Shown: piece after piece, positions 8,933 to 18,130 of the stretch
Layout: every line of letters begins with the position of its first letter
How positions within the stretch are numbered: position 1 is the first letter of the stretch
From: Streptococcus pneumoniae
Lineage (GTDB): Bacteria; Bacillota; Bacilli; Lactobacillales; Streptococcaceae
Direction of reading: 5' to 3'
DNA length: 64,000 bases
Assembly: GCF_001096185.1 (NCBI RefSeq)
Contig: NZ_CRPU01000007.1
Coordinates: 1-64,000 of the forward strand
The notes under the pieces: generated by a model
The model's database searches: none
Told to the model about the DNA's origin: nothing
The model's input: the letters and a program-made list of their open reading frames with translations, nothing else
Translations under genes and position numbers: made by a program

Positions 8933-9418
8933 TTACGCCATATTATATTTCTTTTTAATTTCTTTCATTTTTGATGATGTAATATCGTTAAAATACTCTT
9001 TTTCCCACTTCATTGCATCACTAAGTACAAGACAAATAGAAATAAGTTTTTGATTATCTTCTTGTATCTTTCCGTCTTCAACTTTCTTGATAGTATCTTC
9101 AAGTTCTTGAATGAATTCTATGGCTAAACTATACATTTCCTTATTAGATAAAAAATATAATTTAGTTATATTTTCATCAATTGCCTCATGTTGCTTTTTC
9201 AGATTAGAAACTGTATGATTTGCAAGTAAGTATTCCAAAGGTAGAACAAAATCACTATACAATATCATCCTTTTTTCAAATAAATTTTGTTTTAAGTTAT
9301 CTTTAAAAGCACGTCTAGTAACCCAGATTGCAATGCTGATAGAAACAATAATCGCAATCGAATCTACTATAATCCCTCCGATACTTATCCAATTATCAGT
9401 TGTCAGCTGATAGAACAT
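8933..9418 (-). CDS. Single-span membrane protein between mod and res
   Basis: I do not recognise the family. The 161-residue product has one hydrophobic helix at about residues 10-33 (SIGGIIVDSIAIIVSISIAI) and then a mostly helical, charged cytoplasmic part with an acidic/lysine-rich coiled-coil-like segment. No catalytic motif is visible. Its start lies three bases after the mod stop and its stop 63 bases before res, so it is transcribed with them. Its base composition looks more AT-rich than the flanking genes, suggesting separate acquisition. Membrane helix plus coiled coil is a layout seen in some accessory defence proteins; that is only an analogy. Confidence 0.8.
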   Translation of the reverse strand: MFYQLTTDNWISIGGIIVDSIAIIVSISIAIWVTRRAFKDNLKQNLFEKRMILYSDFVLPLEYLLANHTVSNLKKQHEAIDENITKLYFLSNKEMYSLAIEFIQELEDTIKKVEDGKIQEDNQKLISICLVLSDAMKWEKEYFNDITSSKMKEIKKKYNMA

Positions 9419-9421
9419 CGC

Positions 9422-11330
9422 CTACACCACCTTCACTTTCGTATGTGGTGACAATTCTTTGAAGATTTCACTTACGTTAATCTTATCTGCTGAATTGGCA
9501 AATGAGCTATCACGGAAAACGGCACGGAGTGGTTGTGCTTGAGCGATGTGACGGATGACTTCTTCTGATATTTCATCTTCAAAACAAGCCATGAGCGAAC
9601 CTTGATCTACGTCATAGATTTCTGATCCTGCTACTTTCTCCATATCAATGGCTAGTGACAGTTCCATTCCCCATGTCAGCATAACTTGGAAAAGTAAGTC
9701 AAGGCCAGTACGTCCTTCCTTGATATTGGATACACTATCAAAGAGTTCTCCTTGGATAAATTGATCAGGTCGAGCTGAAACGTCTTTAAAATTAGAAGAG
9801 TCTAGCTTGTAAGCTTTAAATCCAAAATCTTGCTTGCCAATCAATTCTGGATGCTCCTCCTGAATCTTGGCAGCAGCTCGACGAATCCGCTCCCGAGAAA
9901 TCTGGTCAATAGTTTCATAACCTGCTTCTTTAGCAGCAGACTTATCTGCTACTTCCTCATCCAACGTACACAGGATAAATTTACGGTTACCTCCATCCTC
10001 GGCATTGAGCTGCATCACCGCATCCGCAGTCGTACCAGAACCACCGAAGAAGTCTAAGATAAGTGAATCATATGATGTACCTAAATTTAATAAATTTTTT
10101 ATTAAAATAGCTGGTTTTGGAAAATCAAATATCCTTTTTTTGAATAAAGTCTCTACTTCTATACTTGCGCGTTGATTCGTTCCAAATTCAATCCCCCAAA
10201 AATCATTTGGAATTGCACCTTTACTATCCTTTAAATATATCTTAGAATACGGTTGCTCATCACCACCACTTGTCCAATAAATTTGATTTTCTTTGTCCAT
10301 TTGTTTCATAACTTCTTCAGTTACCATCCATGGACCATTTAACACATTTCCAGACCTAGTTTTCACTTCATAAAAATGACGTCCCCTTGTCTTATCCAAT
10401 AGAATACCGCGCCGAAATTTACCAGCGAATTCATCCTCATATCTATACTCCGAAATTGCTTTTTGAGATAGAGGCAATCTACCATACTTTAGTTCATCAT
10501 AATTCTTTGAATAAACATATATATATTCCTTAACTCTAGCAGCTTTACCTATATTAGGTTGATTATCACTTCTTCTCCAAGCAATCGTTTGAACAAAATT
10601 CTCCTCCCCAAATATCTCATCACAGATAGCTTTAAGATTCGCTTGTTCATTATCATCAATAGAGATAAAGATAACACCTGAATCTTTGAGGAGGTTACGA
10701 GCTAGACGGAGGCGTGGATACATCATATTGAGCCAGTCTGAGTGGTAGCGAGCCGAAGTCTTTTCATTTGGTCGTAAACCAATAACTTGGCGTCCTTCTT
10801 CATCCAAAAGTTCCATCTCTTCCTTCAACTCTTCGTCTGTTTTTTGGAACTTATCAGAATATACAAAGTCTTTTCCTGTATTATAGGGTGGATCGATATA
10901 AATCATATCGATTTTTCCTAGATAGGATTCTTGTAAAATTTTTAAGACTTCTAAATTATCTCCAGTAATAAAGACATTTTCACTGTTTTCAAAGTCAACA
11001 CTTTCATCAAGATCTGGTCTTAAGGTTTTGGTAGTTGGTCGCCCAGCTTCTGCGATAGCTTCACGCTTTCCAACCCAAGTAAACTCATAGGATTCTCGAC
11101 CATCCACAATTTCCTCTGATAAAAACTGTTTAAGCTTCTCAAAGTCAATCGCAGGACGTAATTTGCCGTATTCATCCCTCTTTTCCGTCAGAACTTCAGG
11201 AAAAAGTTGACCAATTTTTGAAATATTATCTGTAAAAACATCTTTTGAAGTGAGAGTTAATTTCTCAAGTCCAGAGTTTTCACCTGTGTGCTGTGCTGTG
11301 CTGTGCTGTGCTGTGCTGTGCTGTGCTCAT
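9422..11330 (-). CDS. mod: Type III DNA methyltransferase Mod, phase-variable; out of frame (OFF) here
   Basis: Adenine methyltransferase and specificity subunit of the type III system. Motifs come in the beta-class order: DPPY (IDPPYNTGKDF) first, then FFGGSGTTA, with the target-recognition region between. The natural start is ATG 11330, seven bases after AAGGA. It is followed at once by eight GCACA units, after which the frame hits TGA within 16 codons. The body is open from 11284 to 9422; it joins the ATG only if the unit number is a multiple of three (6 or 9), giving about 637 residues at nine. With eight units, translation could begin only at the internal GTG 11107, which has GAGGAAA just upstream and would yield 561 residues with all catalytic motifs. 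Followed by the 161-residue gene and res. Confidence 0.9.
11287..11326 (-). repeat. Pentanucleotide tract (GCACA)8 at the mod start
   Basis: Eight perfect 5-bp units (TGTGC on the + strand) start one base after the ATG of mod. In frame they would encode repeated Ser-Thr-Ala-Gln-His. Each gain or loss of a unit shifts the frame by two or one bases, so one in three lengths is ON. Slipped-strand switching at such tracts is established for type III mod genes in several bacteria; S. suis modS, as I recall, uses a similar 5-bp repeat. Confidence 0.95.
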
Positions 11331-11407
11331 GGTAGTATCCTTTCTTAGCTTTGTCAAGCTTTTGTAATTTTAATTTTATAAAAAATTAAGTTGGCTTATC
11401 CTATTTT

Positions 11408-11469
11408 TGTAATGCTTCATTTTTAATACATTACAGCTTCATTTTATCAAAAATAGGGGTTGAAATCAA
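11408..11469 (-). promoter_or_regulatory. Promoter of the mod-res operon with an inverted repeat at the start point
   Basis: On the reverse strand TTGATT (11469-11464) and TAAAAT (11446-11441) are 17 bases apart. The predicted start is near 11434. There a perfect 7-base inverted repeat, TGTAATG at 11408-11414 and CATTACA at 11429-11435, lies across the first transcribed bases: a candidate operator. No dedicated regulator gene is recognised in the island. The remaining 11331-11518 gap shows no gene. Confidence 0.55.
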
Positions 11470-11518
11470 AAGTGTTCCCTAATCTCAATTTCTGATTGTC
11501 CTTAATCAAAACTTACAA

Positions 11519-12202
11519 TCAATTTTGCTTCTTTAAAGCTTCTATTTCTTTCAATGTAGCCTGATAGTCTCTTTTTATTTCCATTTGTTTTCTCATTGAT
11601 TTTTCAGAATACATCTTTTTCTTTAGCTGCTGTGCCTTTTTTTCTAATTTATCTAATTGGTCACTGAGTTCAATAGAGTTTCTAAGATTACTTGTTTCTA
11701 AAACTTGTAATTCTTTCTTACCAGTTTCTTTTACAAGACTCTCATAAACATCATCTAAATCATTTCCCTCAAAGTCAATGCTTACATCATCATTCGTCTG
11801 AAAGCGACGGACAATCTTAAAGTGCTTGCCATCCTTTTCTTGACTTAAAGGCTCTTTATAATGAATAAGAAGTTCTTCTTGACCTTGTGGATATTTTAAT
11901 ACAAAGGCTGTGTAAATCCCTAATCTTATATCTAGCTGTTCTAATAAAGTTAAGGAAACATCCATTTGTTCAAGTTCTATTTCTAAAACCATGATTTGCT
12001 TCACTTTTTTTCCAGCAGGAATATTAGTGGTACTTGTATCAATCTGATGAGTAATTTGAATTGCTCTAATCTGATCTCTTAAATCTTTCTTTTCTTTCAC
12101 AGATACATTAAGATTATCAAAAAAATCACTATTTCCCTTCTTATGAGGTCTAAATAGAAGGTGAGGTTTTGATAAGGCTGTATAGGACGGAAATCTAATC
12201 AT
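11519..12202 (-). CDS. DUF4391 family protein
   Basis: A 227-residue protein matching what I know of DUF4391: an early DQIRAIQITHQIDTSTTNIP segment followed by GKKVKQIMVLEIELEQMDVS, a middle section describing sugar-like beta strands, and a lysine/glutamate-rich coiled coil at the C-terminus (about 175-225). DUF4391 genes are habitual neighbours of a SNF2-like helicase and type III mod/res genes in defence islands, which is exactly the context here. Biochemical function is unknown. Its start overlaps the end of the helicase gene by 8 bases, so the two are coupled. Confidence 0.85.
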   Translation of the reverse strand: MIRFPSYTALSKPHLLFRPHKKGNSDFFDNLNVSVKEKKDLRDQIRAIQITHQIDTSTTNIPAGKKVKQIMVLEIELEQMDVSLTLLEQLDIRLGIYTAFVLKYPQGQEELLIHYKEPLSQEKDGKHFKIVRRFQTNDDVSIDFEGNDLDDVYESLVKETGKKELQVLETSNLRNSIELSDQLDKLEKKAQQLKKKMYSEKSMRKQMEIKRDYQATLKEIEALKKQN

Positions 12203-15200
12203 CAGAATCCCCTTTCATCAATATAAAGAAACAAATTAACTCAAAATCATCCATTCCCTCAATACTAGTATTCATCAAGTCAACAGATCCAAAGTTAAAT
12301 AGGGCATCCATCGTTGAAATCTGATCATGTTCCATTAGTTGATCGATTGCCTCTTGAAGCAATTCCGAATAAACAACCATTTCTTTCCCATCTTTTGTTT
12401 GACGATTGAACTTGTCTACCACATGACTCAACGGTTTACTTTGACCCCGACAAATGCTACTGAGGTGTTCCAATATTTTCTTACTTTCAGACGGAGATAA
12501 AAGCAATTCTCCATTTCTATTGATGTAGAGGATATAATATGGATGAAGCTGATTTTGATTATTTTTTCCTTTTATCTGATCTTTATTTTTCAGGACAAAA
12601 ATGACACCTTCTGATTCTTTATTAGAAGTAGGTAAAATAGCTTGCAAGCCTCTCGGAACTTTTTCTAACTCAGGATGTTCTTCTAAATACTTAAGAAGGT
12701 CTATACGATAATCTTCTAATCCTAAATCCATAATGGAAATACCATCATTCATCTCCTCTAGATCGACTACTTCATCTCTAAGACGTTCTAATTGTTTTCT
12801 TCGGTAATTATTATCCTCTATTTCTTCACTAGATAAAACATTATCATCTGCTGTTGAGGTCAAGACAGAAATTTTCATCCTCGATTCAACCCTAGACTTA
12901 AGATCGATATACTCATCTAACTCAAGATTTGGCCAAAAATTAACCAATTGAATGTATTTATTTTGACTACCAATTCGATCCACACGACCAAATCGTTGAA
13001 CAATACGGACAGGATTCCAGTGGATATCGTAATTGACCATCATATCTGCATCTTGCAAGTTTTGACCTTCGGAAATCACATCTGTTGCAATTAAAAGATC
13101 AATCTCACTCTCATCACTAGGAAACAGGACATCACGAGATTTTGATTTAGGAGAAAAATAAGTTAATAAAGAATTGAGGTCTTTATTTTTAGTTTCCAAA
13201 GTTGTTGCAAAACCCTTTGTACCTGAAATCTGGGCAGTGTAGAGACCATACTTATCCAAAACATACTGACTAATATGTTTATAAAGGTAGTTGGTTGTTG
13301 TCGCAAATGCGGAGAAAATAATCAACTTTTTATTACCAGCATTGATTGGATTTGTTAGTTTCTCATCTATCAATGAAAAAAGAGTCTGAAGTTTTTGGTC
13401 TTCTTGTGGCGTTATTTTACTGATTAGATTTTCTAGCTCTGTCAATATTGCAAAATCTTGTTCTAACTCGACCTTCCAACTACGATAATCCATATCTTGT
13501 AAAGCAATACGATTTTTCTTACCAATAGAGAACTCGAAATTACTATCTTCCAAATCAAAATCATCTTCATCGAAGTTCGGATCAACAGATAAATGATCCG
13601 AGCCTGTCAATTCATATTCCTCGATAGCCTTTAATGTCTTTTCTACATAATCTTTGACAACGTCTATTAAAGTATATCGAAAAGCTGCAACAGAACTTTC
13701 TAAGCGTTTGAGCAGGTTAATCATCATCAGCTTTTTGATACCAGACTCACGACCAAACTGAGTTAAATTCCCCATTATCCCTTCTTTACTTTTATCGTAT
13801 TTAGCTCTCTTTGATGGGTAAATATGTATTGATGGTTGATAGATAGTCAACTGGAGTTTATCAAGTAAGTGATATAATTTTTTATAGGTAATTCCGAGAT
13901 TTGAAACCGTTAAATCAGGTTCAAAATTAAGTGGTTTTAAGCGCTGTGGAAATTCTCCAATCGCTTCTCTATCATAAAATTCCCGAATATGTTTTCTACT
14001 TCTAGCTATCGTTACACTATCTAGTACTTTAAAGAAATCAAAATCTAATGTAGATAACAGTTTATCTGTTGTTCTCTCTTCCGCAGGTAGGTCAGCCCAC
14101 TTGTTATAAGCAGATTGAGCGTTTCTGAAAATATCGTTTATAGATGATTTTGTTTCTAATTTACTATCAATTTGATCCGTATCTCCTTCATAGGCTAAAG
14201 CAATTTGATTTTTCAAATCATTAAAGCGATTATTGACAGGTGTAGCTGATAGCATGAGTACCTTTGTAGGAACACCAGACTTTATGATTCGATTCATTAA
14301 ACGGCTGTATCGATTTTCTTTTCCTTCAGATAAGTCATTTTCGCTAGAACCACCATTTCTAAAATTATGGGACTCATCAATGACAACCAAATCATAAGTA
14401 TGCCAATTATTCAAGGACAAATCAATTCCATTAGAGTGTCCTTTATCTCTACTGAGATCTGTATGATAAAGCACGTCATAAAGCAAATGTCTATCATAAA
14501 TTGGATTATTTACATAATCATGACGATACATATTCCAGTTATTTTCTAACTTTTTAGGACAAAGTACTAAAATACGTTTTCCTCGATAAGCATAATAAGT
14601 CATGACCGCTAAAGCTGTATAAGTCTTCCCTAGACCAACCGAATCCGCTAGAATACATCCATTAAATTTTTCTAATTTAGAAATGATCGATTTTACTGCA
14701 TCCTTTTGGAAATCATATAACAGCCCCCAAATCTTACTTTCTTTATATCCAACCCCTTCATTTGGTAAAAAGTCTTCATTGATATCTTCTAAAAATTCAT
14801 TGAATAAATTATATAGCATCACATAGTAAATGAACTCGGGTGAATGTTCTTTGTGAGCTAGGTTTAAATTCTCCAAAAACTCTTCTGTAACATCACGAAA
14901 ATAATCATCTTCTTCCCAAAGATTATCAAATTCATCTAAATAATTTAAACTAAGTGGTGCATGATAGAGGTTTCTACTCGTTTTAAATAGAGAAGCTTCA
15001 TATCCTAATTCTTTGCGATCAAAGTTTTTCAAACGATCTACTGCCACTACATCATCCGAATTTTCAATTCGAATACCATTTGGCATTTCATCTGTTTCAA
15101 TATTAATAGACTTAAATTGCGCTTTTCTTCGAATCCAATCAGCACATTCACGAGCAATCGCTTTTTGAGTCAACTCATTCATCAATTTCAGTTCATACTT

Positions 15201-15452
15201 TCCACCAAAAATCGATTGTTCTCGTTCTTTTTTGGGTATCGTATATTCACGGAAATCTGTTTTGGTTTCATCTGTTATAAAAGTCGGATTTGTAAAAATA
15301 AATTTTAACTCTTCTATATTCTCCAATTCCTCTTTCAACTGCTGATAAGCAAACATAGAAAAGGTTGCTGCTGCAATCTTGACTCGGCTTTCTGATTTTA
15401 ACTCTTTCTTTAACTCATCTCCAAGACGAATTGATCGATTATCAATTTCCAT
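12195..15452 (-). CDS. SNF2-like DEAD/DEAH-box helicase with N-terminal PLD-like region
   Basis: A 1085-residue superfamily 2 ATPase. Residues 1-60 look like a phospholipase-D-like module (KIAAATFSMFAYQQL, then FIFTNPTF) as in helicases of restriction islands. The motor has Walker A DSVGLGKT at 270-277, DESHN at 359-363, SATPVNN at 402-408, and the C-terminal lobe motifs ATDVISEGQNLQDAD and RIVQRFGRVDRIG. It is a translocase-type enzyme acting on DNA, presumably helping the linked methylase and nuclease to find or process invading DNA. It is the first gene of the island in transcription order, with DUF4391 overlapping its end. No substrate can be read from sequence. Confidence 0.92.
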   Translation of the reverse strand: MEIDNRSIRLGDELKKELKSESRVKIAAATFSMFAYQQLKEELENIEELKFIFTNPTFITDETKTDFREYTIPKKEREQSIFGGKYELKLMNELTQKAIARECADWIRRKAQFKSINIETDEMPNGIRIENSDDVVAVDRLKNFDRKELGYEASLFKTSRNLYHAPLSLNYLDEFDNLWEEDDYFRDVTEEFLENLNLAHKEHSPEFIYYVMLYNLFNEFLEDINEDFLPNEGVGYKESKIWGLLYDFQKDAVKSIISKLEKFNGCILADSVGLGKTYTALAVMTYYAYRGKRILVLCPKKLENNWNMYRHDYVNNPIYDRHLLYDVLYHTDLSRDKGHSNGIDLSLNNWHTYDLVVIDESHNFRNGGSSENDLSEGKENRYSRLMNRIIKSGVPTKVLMLSATPVNNRFNDLKNQIALAYEGDTDQIDSKLETKSSINDIFRNAQSAYNKWADLPAEERTTDKLLSTLDFDFFKVLDSVTIARSRKHIREFYDREAIGEFPQRLKPLNFEPDLTVSNLGITYKKLYHLLDKLQLTIYQPSIHIYPSKRAKYDKSKEGIMGNLTQFGRESGIKKLMMINLLKRLESSVAAFRYTLIDVVKDYVEKTLKAIEEYELTGSDHLSVDPNFDEDDFDLEDSNFEFSIGKKNRIALQDMDYRSWKVELEQDFAILTELENLISKITPQEDQKLQTLFSLIDEKLTNPINAGNKKLIIFSAFATTTNYLYKHISQYVLDKYGLYTAQISGTKGFATTLETKNKDLNSLLTYFSPKSKSRDVLFPSDESEIDLLIATDVISEGQNLQDADMMVNYDIHWNPVRIVQRFGRVDRIGSQNKYIQLVNFWPNLELDEYIDLKSRVESRMKISVLTSTADDNVLSSEEIEDNNYRRKQLERLRDEVVDLEEMNDGISIMDLGLEDYRIDLLKYLEEHPELEKVPRGLQAILPTSNKESEGVIFVLKNKDQIKGKNNQNQLHPYYILYINRNGELLLSPSESKKILEHLSSICRGQSKPLSHVVDKFNRQTKDGKEMVVYSELLQEAIDQLMEHDQISTMDALFNFGSVDLMNTSIEGMDDFELICFFILMKGDSDD

Positions 15453-15530
15453 AATTCCTCCCTGTTAGACTATTTCTACTATTATATCATTCTTTGCAAA
15501 TTCAAAATAGACTTTTTTTCTTCTTTCTAA

Positions 15531-15679
15531 TACTCAATGAAAATCAAAGAGCAAACTGGGAAGCTAGCCGCAGGCTGCTCAAAACACTGTTTTGAGGTTG
15601 TAGATAAGACTGACGAAGTCAGTCACATATATACGGTAAGGCGACGCTGACGTAGTTTGAAGAGATTTTCGAAGAGTAT
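15531..15679 (-). repeat. BOX element 2, inverted relative to element 1
   Basis: Same boxA-boxB-boxC modules as element 1, read from the reverse strand: ACTCAATGAAAATCAAAGAG at the left and GATTTTCGAAGAGTAT at the right. It contains GGTAAGGCGACGCTGACGTA, close to the BOX-A1R primer site. It separates the helicase promoter region from the ffh terminator. Confidence 0.9.
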
Positions 15680-15680
15680 A

Positions 15681-15705
15681 AAAAAGGAAAGCCCTGCGGC
15701 CTTCC
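15681..15705 (-). terminator. Intrinsic terminator of ylxM-ffh
   Basis: GGAAGGCC and GGCTTTCC (reverse strand) pair around a GCAG loop and are followed by a U-run, six bases past the ffh stop. Confidence 0.85.
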
Positions 15706-15711
15706 TTTGTC

Positions 15712-17283
15712 TTACTTGCGTTTCTTCTTCGCTTTTTTCATTTTATTCGCCATCCGTTTCATGGACTGTTTCATGGCAAATTCACCAATTTTACCTTTGA
15801 GTCCACCACCAAACATCTGGCTCATATCTGGCATTCCTGCTCCTCCAAGAGCTGACAGGTCAGGCATACCACCTTGTCCCATCATTCCTTCAAGGGCAGA
15901 CATATCCATTCCTCCCATATTTGGCATATTTTTTGGAAGGTTGTTTGGATTGATTCCCATCTGCTTCATCATTTTGTTCATATCTCCAGACATAACACCT
16001 TGCATGAGTTGTTTAGCCTGGTTAAAGTCTTTGATGAATTTATTGACTTCGACAAATGTATTTCCAGAACCAGCTGCGATACGACGGCGACGGCTTGGAT
16101 TTAGCAAATCTGGGTTTTCACGTTCTTCAGGTGTCATGGAAGACACAATGGCACGCTTACGCGCAATCTGACGCTCATCTACCTTCATGTTTTGAAGAGC
16201 TGGATTGTTGGCCATACCTGGAATCATCTTGAGCAAGTCTTCCATCGGCCCCATGTTTTGTACCTGATCCAACTGATCAATGAAATCATTGAAATCAAAG
16301 GTGTTTTCACGCATCTTCTCAGCCATTTCAAGGGCTTTTTGCTCATCGTATTCCTGAGAAGCTTTCTCAATCAGAGTGAGCATATCCCCCATACCAAGGA
16401 TACGGCTAGACATGCGATCTGGGTGGAAGGTTTCAATGTCCGTAATCTTTTCACCTGTACCAGTGAACTTAATTGGTTTTCCGGTAATGTGACGAACAGA
16501 TAGAGCAGCACCACCACGAGTATCACCATCAATCTTGGTAAGGATCACCCCAGTTACTTCTAACTGAGCATTAAATTCACGCGCAACATTGGCTGCTTCT
16601 TGACCAATCATGGCATCAACGACGAGCAGAATTTCATTTGGTTGAGCCAGTGCTTTCACGTCACGAAGCTCGTTCATCAAAAGCTCATCAATCTGCAAAC
16701 GACCTGCCGTATCAATCAAGACATAGTCGTTGTGATTGGCTTGGGCTTGTTTCAAACCTTGACGTACAATCTCAACAGCTGGAACCTCTGTCCCAAGTGC
16801 AAAAACAGGCACATCAATCTGTTGACCCAGAGTTTTCAACTGGTCAATAGCCGCAGGACGGTAAATATCCGCCGCAATCATCAAAGGACGAGCATTTTCT
16901 TCTTTCTTGAGTTTGTTGGCCAATTTACCGGCAAAGGTTGTTTTACCAGCCCCCTGCAAACCGACCATCATGATGATTGTAGGAATCTTAGGTGACTTGA
17001 TAATTTCTGCCGTATCAGAACCTAAAACAGCTGTCAGTTCCTCATCAACGATTTTGATAATCTGTTGCGCAGGATTAAGGGTATCAATGACTTCATGCCC
17101 GACTGCACGCTCACGAACTTTCTTGATAAAATCCTTTACAACAGGCAAGGCAACGTCGGCCTCAAGCAAGGCCAAGCGAATTTCTTTGGTTGCCTCTTGG
17201 ACATCAGCCTCAGAGATTTTTCCTTTTTTACGTAGATTTTTAAAGACGTTCTGCAAACGTTCTGTTAAACTTTCAAATGCCAT
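15712..17283 (-). CDS. ffh: Signal recognition particle protein Ffh
   Basis: The 54-kDa SRP GTPase that binds signal sequences with 4.5S/scRNA and hands ribosomes to FtsY. The 523-residue protein has the N-domain (1-90), the G domain with GLQGAGKTTFAGKLA (near residue 108), DTAGR, TKIDGDTRGG, and a methionine-rich M domain after residue 300, ending in a lysine-rich tail (KKAKKKRK). The C-terminal GMGG/GGMPDLS glycine-methionine stretches are typical for streptococci. ylxM starts 12 bases upstream. Essential housekeeping gene, frame intact. Confidence 0.98.
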   Translation of the reverse strand: MAFESLTERLQNVFKNLRKKGKISEADVQEATKEIRLALLEADVALPVVKDFIKKVRERAVGHEVIDTLNPAQQIIKIVDEELTAVLGSDTAEIIKSPKIPTIIMMVGLQGAGKTTFAGKLANKLKKEENARPLMIAADIYRPAAIDQLKTLGQQIDVPVFALGTEVPAVEIVRQGLKQAQANHNDYVLIDTAGRLQIDELLMNELRDVKALAQPNEILLVVDAMIGQEAANVAREFNAQLEVTGVILTKIDGDTRGGAALSVRHITGKPIKFTGTGEKITDIETFHPDRMSSRILGMGDMLTLIEKASQEYDEQKALEMAEKMRENTFDFNDFIDQLDQVQNMGPMEDLLKMIPGMANNPALQNMKVDERQIARKRAIVSSMTPEERENPDLLNPSRRRRIAAGSGNTFVEVNKFIKDFNQAKQLMQGVMSGDMNKMMKQMGINPNNLPKNMPNMGGMDMSALEGMMGQGGMPDLSALGGAGMPDMSQMFGGGLKGKIGEFAMKQSMKRMANKMKKAKKKRK

Positions 17284-17294
17284 TTTTCTTCCTC

Positions 17295-17627
17295 TTATTC
17301 TCTATTATCAATGCTTGTTAAAATTTCTATCTGCTCCTGCAGAAAGTCATCCTTGGGATAGCGCTCCAAAATCTGATCAAAAATTTGACTGCGGACAATG
17401 TAGTCCGAATACATGTGCAATTTCATCTCATAATCTTCCAGAATCTTTTCTGTCCGCTTGATATTATCATAGACAGCCTGACGACTGACACCAAACTCCT
17501 CGGCAATCTCAGCAAGGCTGTAATCATCAGCGTAGTAGAGCTCTATATAATTCATTTGCTTATCTGTCAAAAGCGCCGCATAAAATTCAAAGAGCGCATT
17601 CATACGATTGGTTTTTTCAATTTCCAT
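17295..17627 (-). CDS. ylxM: YlxM/p13-like helix-turn-helix protein
   Basis: A 110-residue DNA-binding-like protein with a sigma-70-region-4-type helix-turn-helix at about residues 35-60 ([11 protein letters not shown] is written here as [20 protein letters not shown]). YlxM is the usual upstream partner of ffh in Firmicutes and is thought to modulate SRP assembly or activity; that is family knowledge. Start ATG 17627; its stop is 11 bases from the ffh start, so both share one transcript. Confidence 0.93.
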
Positions 17628-17717
17628 AACTTTTATTATACCAAAAATTAGCCTAATCTACCACACTAGGAAGCCAATCCAAGAAGATAGATAGCTAAAT
17701 TTGAGAAATATAAGAGA

Positions 17718-18095
17718 CTAGCCCCAAGTAATTTCCAATTGATAGCGGGCAAAGGGATGTCCCTCTTGATTTTGTAGTTGATAGTCTAAATCAATCTTTT
17801 GTCCATCAACTTGATAATGGCTCGTTTGGATGATAAACTCCTGCATGCCCATAGGTGTAGGAATATAGGCTAAACTATCGCTATCCTTTAGAAAGCGCAT
17901 AATGGTCTTGGGATTGGAAAAACGACTCATCACCAGTTCTTGCCCATGAAATTTAATAACCACTTTTTCCTTTTCCTCATTGTAGAAAAGCAAATAGCTA
18001 TAATCTCCCTTCTCGTGCACTTCTACATCATAAAGCTGGTCAATCACTTCCAACTGCTCATCAAACTGAATCGTATTTCGCATCCGAATCTTCAC
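17718..18095 (-). CDS. DUF1934 family beta-barrel protein (YwiB-like)
   Basis: A 125-residue all-beta protein. The opening MKIRMRNTIQFDEQLEVIDQ and the central LVMSRFSNPKTIMRF, GMQEFIIQTSHY elements match the DUF1934/YwiB family, which has a calycin-like barrel of unknown function. It has no signal peptide, so it is cytoplasmic. It is divergently transcribed from the HD-domain gene, with about 70 bases between the starts. No obvious terminator follows. Confidence 0.85.
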   Translation of the reverse strand: MKIRMRNTIQFDEQLEVIDQLYDVEVHEKGDYSYLLFYNEEKEKVVIKFHGQELVMSRFSNPKTIMRFLKDSDSLAYIPTPMGMQEFIIQTSHYQVDGQKIDLDYQLQNQEGHPFARYQLEITWG

Positions 18096-18130
18096 ATCAA
18101 GTCCTCTTTCTTGTCTCTTGTCCTACTATT

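Noticed and set aside
11329-11357. TTGACA followed after 17 bases by TACCAT, overlapping the mod start codon
   Set aside because: Transcription would begin inside the GCACA tract, after the ATG and ribosome site; the promoter at 11441-11469 is better.
15707-16171. Large + strand frame opposite ffh
   Set aside because: Antisense shadow of the ffh M domain; no start signal.
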